Below, one piece after another: positions 58,890 to 64,000 of a stretch of DNA of 64,000 nucleotides; the stretch's first letter is position 1; every line of letters starts with the position of its first letter. The notes under the pieces are model-generated. The model was not told where the DNA came from. It searched no databases and saw only the letters and a list, made by a program, of their open reading frames with translations. The stretch is from NCBI GenBank assembly GCA_023055355.1, contig JALJCS010000006.1, positions 33,858,501 to 33,922,500 on the forward strand, written 5' to 3'. Source of the DNA: Agelaius tricolor. Lineage: Eukaryota > Chordata > Aves > Passeriformes > Icteridae. A program made the position numbers and the translations under genes.

Positions 58890-61800
58890 GCAATAGATGT
58901 CTTCTGCTCCATGAGGGAGAAGTCTGTGCTGCTGCAACTGCCCTGCTATGGATAATTCAAAGCCCAGGATACTGGTAAACATGACAGTCACATTCCTTAG
59001 CTGCTGTGCAGACCTGTCTTTTGTGCACATGTAGTTTACCACACTGTAAATCAAATCTCTCCACCTAAAAAAGAGGTGCTTAAAATAATTATGTATTTGG
59101 AATATGTGGCTATTTGGTATTTTCCATTTACTAAATAACCACCCACAGTTGGGCATGTCCATGATCTGAAGGATTTGTCTGTTAACTGGGATAGCATAAA
59201 ATGAGGAAGCAGTAGAATGAAGTTAGTTTATATGTGATATAAAAATAGCACTAAAGTATGCATTTTAATGTGTAGCATGATAAATGTTTTTTTTTTCTAT
59301 AGCTGATGGAGATATATTAGTGAAATACATAGAATTTTAATGTTGAATTGGCAGTTCACTTCTTCAGATAATGTAAAATCTTCATATGGTGATACTTCTT
59401 TGCTTATCCTTTATGTGTGCAATTTGCTGCATTTTGAAGCTCATATTTATCATAGAACTGAATGCATACTAAAATAGACCAGAATGTATCTGCATTCATT
59501 CATTGCTGCAATATTTTCTTGTGCAGCTCCACATATCCCTTTCTACATCCAATGCTATAAGACCTTGCTTTACTATTTGTTCACCCTTAGTATCTGATCT
59601 TTGTTTCATAAATCATTTTGACAATGAGCTAAATCCAAAATATATTCTGTATTAACATGGAATTATGTTTTGCCTCTTGGGTGCGATTAAAAAGTAAATG
59701 AGAAAATGCAGATTTTAATTTTGTCATTTTAATTGCTTTCATTCCTGTGACTTTTCTCACGATAGTTCTTACTTATTTTCCTAAATGGCTTATTATTATT
59801 ACAGCATTTGATTCCCAGTTTTATTTCTCTTGACTTGATTCAGCCACATCTTTAGCTTTCCACATCTGTGCTAATTTTCATTTGCTCCTTCGTTCTTTCA
59901 GGCCTTCCAGTATCTTTCCTGGCTATTCATACTGACACTCATGTTTTGACTTCCTTAAATTTGTGGATGTTAGCAAGTCACTTCATTTGAAAGAATTATA
60001 TGTATTTCTTAATTGGCTCATGTATTCAAAAACAAAACGCTTCTCTTCACTCTTGACACCAACTCACATGAGGTTTGCTTCAAAATTTGTTTCAAAGCGA
60101 AAAAAAAAAGCTTCACAAACCAAAGTTTTAAGCATGGTGTATGTATAATTATAATCTGAAAAACTGTTAATACAATGTTTTTCAAACAGTGAGTCCCCTT
60201 TCAAGCAATTTCTTTGACATAAATTAAAGCAGAAATTTAATTCATATTACAGTAATGATTTACTTCAAGGATTCAAACTAAGATTAAAAATTATTCTAAT
60301 GTTCTGAATGAATATAGATAATATGCTCCTACGTAGAGCAGAATGTTCATATATATATATATCTCCATGCTTGCATTTTGCATATTCTTTGCAGCAGCTG
60401 AGCTTCTGATGTAGAATTTGTTTGATTGCTGGGGCAAATTGCTTGCTCTTTCTCTCTTCACTTGTAAAATATAGATATAATTTCTAATTGCAATACTGTG
60501 AGTATTTATGCTAGTAAACCAAGGATAAATGTTCATCTATTGGCCTGATAATCATCTAATTTATACCAATAGAATTCCATTGAAAATTACTAGTCCCAAT
60601 ACTTGATAATTTTTTAATTCCTTGAAAAAACCCTATTTCTATGATCCTTAGAAAATACAACAGATTAAATTAATTAAGTTTTAGTAAGTGATTAAGATTA
60701 ATAGAGATTTACTGTATTTTGCCTATTCTGGTGGTATCTGTTAGTTTACTTATATTGCTGTAGTATCAGGAAAGCACCACTCTTTCATTGTACAAATATA
60801 TAGTAAAACTATGGTCTTTTGTAAAAAAGAGATCAAAATTTCAGCATCAGTTCAGAGTTCCAGCTATGGCTGTCAAAGCACAAAAATTTTAAAATACAAT
60901 GTGAGAATAAATCTGTAGCATCTGGCTTAAAGATAGTAATATCAGACAATATAGCCAAACTGCAGCACACCTGAAAATGTAAATAATTCTTATCAATCTC
61001 CTATAGTACTGAAAATTCCTAATGTAAGTCATATCGCAAATTGATAGTTGTTCACTATATCCCAACTGACCTATTGCTCTCTTTTGCTTGGGCAATCAAA
61101 GATTGATCTCTGCTTTGTTCAAGGAAATGTAATTTGTATAACTATAGCGCTTGCCATAACTGTATAACCTAAAACTCTATAATCTATTTCTCATCCTAAT
61201 GGGTATGTCCTGAAAGAGATTGAATTGTGTCACTGTGTACTTCAGCCTAATGTTATAACACCATTTTGTGATTCTTTAATACCTTTCATTGTCTTAAGCT
61301 TATACAGCTCGCAAATATTGTTGAAAGAACATTACAAGTATTGCAAAGTTGAGTACAAAAAAATTACATAAAGCTTTGCTCATGTTGTAACAGAGCAATT
61401 GTCTTTAGCCATCTTATGTGTGTGCACTATGATAAAATTTTTAATATTTTGGTTGTTAATTCAGCCCTCTCTTTTTACTGAGTGTACATCAATCTGTCAG
61501 TCAGTTTGCTTCTAAGGATCAGTTTGTAACCTAACTATGAACACAATCTTACACCTTTCAGAAACCTCAGCTGCGTCACCTCAGGTTTGCAAGTGGAAAC
61601 CTTCCAGATGCCAAGTGTCAAAGAACAACCAGCCATGATGTTGACCGATACACAAATGAACAATGAAAAGGATACACACAACAAGTGGAGATAAGGCCTC
61701 ACAGATGGTCCTTATTCTGTCATTTTAAACATTGTAGAATACCTTTTTTTTTTGTATTGAGGGCATTTTACTTTTTCTAAATGTTCCATTGTCTGTGGTT

Positions 61801-63308
61801 TTATCCATTCATATTGAACAAAAAGAAATGACATTGCTGACATCTACAGAGGCCATCAGCAAAGCAGTAAATTCTATGCTAATTGTAGAAACTTCTGCCA
61901 AGTGCAGCTGACAATCCTGAACTCAATCTCCTTGTCAGCACTCTGGGTCATCCCTAGATTGGCCATTTCTAGCCTTGTTTCAAAGAGGGTTGATAACCAC
62001 AGGGCAACAGAGACCTCAGCAGTTTTGTCTTGCCTTAAAATCCCCTGGATTTTCCTTTTGTTTTCTTCCTCAGTCCCAAACCTCACTGCCTGTCCTCCTG
62101 CAGGGATGGTGCAGGGTGGATAACTTCAATTCTGTTCTTCAACTCTTGTGCTAAGTCAGCATCCCAGCTGCTTGCCTGAAATCCAATGAGTCATTTTCAG
62201 CATCACCATCTATTCCCTTTTCTTCTTCCAAATCTGCAGATATATTTGTGCTGCACACCGCAGTGCAGTGGTTTCATAAACCACCTACTTATACGTAGGT
62301 GTATATGCACAGGTATTGCAAATATCCCAGTGGCAGCAGCATGGAGCTCAGACAGCTTAATTTTTCTTACCAAGCTGGTCTGCTTCTGCTGCCTGGTTAT
62401 ACATTTGGCTGCACCTGTTTAAAGTATCCTGAAAGAATATGTGTATCCAGTACTGTGATGACAACCACCCTCAATGATTTTGTAGCTCACAGAGACTCTT
62501 TGATCTAGAAAACAGTATATTTGTAGTTGGCAGCCAATACATTCTTTAAAACCAAATGCTTGTTTAATGAAGGGAAACACACTGTGTGTGTCTTTTGATA
62601 TTCTGTATCTGAAGTCATCACTGCTTACAGTACATGGCAGGTTTTGAAAAACAAAACTGCTAAGGTTTTCCTTCTGTGCTATTGCCTACTGGGACTGCAG
62701 ATATTATAAAGTTGTCCTTGGAGCAATTAGAGCTGTGGCACTAAAGGAAAAACCTTTGAATCTCTGCTTTATAATTCTTCACAAATATAGTCCATAATTT
62801 TACACAGAAGAGACTATATGGCTCCACTAAACCATACTGATAGTGACAATTATGAAAAGCTTTGAGGAATGATTCTGAAAATTTCTGAAGTAAAAAAAAT
62901 TCTGGAGGTAAAATAAGATCACAGAGAAACACTGCCCTTTCACAAGAATACTTAAAACTGAAGATGGCATGTCTAGAAGCTAAGTAAATTAAAATTTTAA
63001 AAATGCAAGACAGGAGGAGTGTTAAGAAAATAGGAACTTTGATAACTTGGAGGTAACTCAGTCTTTCAGTTTGGAAGTAAATACATCACTGTGACATAAG
63101 ACTGACTTGCCCAGAGATTTCGAATAGAATTAGCAGCAGTATAATAATTAATACATTGTGGTGATATCTGGATTTCCAAAATATGTTTCAGAGCTTTTTA
63201 CAGCACTCTTGTAGTCACAGCTCCTGGTTTTCTGAGGATGCTGCTATTGATAGGCAAGATGGGTGCTAATGTCTTTACAAACAACTTAATGAGTAAAGGT
63301 CTTTAGGA
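58890..63308. other. Non-coding stretch
   Basis: 4.4 kb, AT-rich, with a short (AT)n at about 60350-60362. The 61.85-62.3 kb part is less AT-rich and may be an old repeat I do not recognise. No gene supported. Confidence 0.55.
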
Positions 63309-63309
63309 G

Positions 63310-63351
63310 AAATGGATGTTAATGTCTTTGAAATGGATGTTAATTGTCTCT
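63310..63351 (+). repeat. 21-bp direct duplication
   Basis: AAATGGATGTTAATGTCTTTG at 63310 recurs with small changes from 63331. It straddles the proposed 5' edge of the LTR. Confidence 0.85.
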
Positions 63352-63750
63352 ACCAACCTCGAGCTACACAAGCTTGTTACAGAGCCCAACCAGTTTGACT
63401 CCTGAACTTTAGGGTAATAGTCAAATGGGTCAGCACAAAGTCTATTGCAGGACCCACATAGCCTGAATTTCCAAATTTCGGAGGAAAATGACATCTTCAA
63501 GGGGGCAATATGTGGCAGGCGGTTCAGGAAAGTTGTACCTTTCTAATATGTCAGCCAATAGGGAAAGGAAAGGGCAACAGGTGAGCAGGAGTTCAGGATA
63601 AAATGAGGCTACTGGGTCCTCCAAAACCTGGAGAAAGAATCCCCATGGGCGTACGTCCCAGTGGACACTCTCCCTTTATTCAAATAAAGTTGCAGGACTC
63701 CTGTCTCTTTTGCAGACACTGGCTTTTCACAGAGTCATTTTCCACACAAT
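63338..63750 (+). mobile_element. Probable ERV LTR
   Basis: Starts TGTTAATTGTCTC; has AGGATAAAATGAGGC as TATA-like at about 63595, then CCAGTGGACACTCTCCC, CAAATAAAGTTGCAGGACTC (AATAAA about 85 nt downstream) and CTGTCTCTTTTGCAGACACT, the usual U3-R-U5 order. No primer-binding site or internal region seen. 3' boundary approximate. Confidence 0.55.
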
Positions 63751-64000
63751 ATGTACATAGACCTGACATTAGTCTATGCCTAATGCAGGTCACACCACAT
63801 ATATTATCCTGTGATTTGCAGATTTATTCTTCTTATCTTGAAATTATTGAGCTTTTTGTTGCCATTACTCCCAATGAAAAGCTGTTAAGAGCCTCCTAAG
63901 TTTAAAAGTATTTTTCTGATCGCTAGGTTAAATGTGCTCATAATCCATTTATACCATCCTATATTTCATATAAAACCCACTGTCCTTTAGGTTTGGTTTC

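Noticed and set aside
1..64000. CRISPR array, operon or bacterial defence system
   Set aside because: No regularly spaced repeats, no dense same-strand genes; the window is a vertebrate nuclear genome.

Overview
This is a vertebrate nuclear window, almost certainly from a bird and probably a songbird. It is AT-rich and intron-rich, with no bacterial-style gene packing. It carries many CR1 LINE fragments (both strands, several with the typical avian 3' tail), several endogenous-retrovirus LTRs of types I recognise from passerine genomes, and one inserted piece of mitochondrial DNA with bird-like ND1. Identification is from memory of family sequences; no search was run.

The one clear protein-coding gene is DAZL, the germ-cell RNA-binding protein, on the minus strand from about 34.3 kb (start) to about 19.4 kb (3' end). 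I rebuilt it exon by exon: eleven exons, all introns GT-AG, all phases consistent, 291 codons plus stop. It has the RRM with RNP2 and RNP1, the single DAZ motif, and a rapidly diverged C-terminus. The ATG is the last three bases of exon 1, at the edge of a CpG-rich promoter region (33.26-34.6 kb). The DAZL neighbours known from other amniotes (RFTN1, PLCL2) were not seen, so both flanks are gene desert within this window.

Layout: 0-2.5 kb, back-to-back CR1 fragments in opposite orientations; 2.5-12.7 kb, non-coding with one CR1 and an (AG)n microsatellite; 12.7-16.6 kb, a solo LTR and a cluster of CR1 fragments, including a 1.5 kb piece of the reverse-transcriptase end; 19.4-34.3 kb, DAZL, with LTR sequence inside intron 4; 38.1-50.7 kb, a belt of LTRs upstream of the DAZL promoter (38.15, 39.14, 42.92, 47.33 and 49.88 kb) and a CR1 tail; 54.3-57.0 kb, an old CR1 followed by a nested structure in which a CR1 is interrupted by an antisense LTR that is itself interrupted by a NUMT (16S end, tRNA-Leu, ND1 5' two thirds); 58.4 and 63.3 kb, further LTRs. 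Everything else is unique-looking AT-rich DNA in which I see no gene.

I found no evidence of a novel multi-gene system. The points most worth checking are the tandem splice donors at the DAZL start codon, the lineage-specific divergence of DAZL, the NUMT captured inside an LTR, and several perfect inverted repeats, one of which looks like a template-switch scar inside a CR1.
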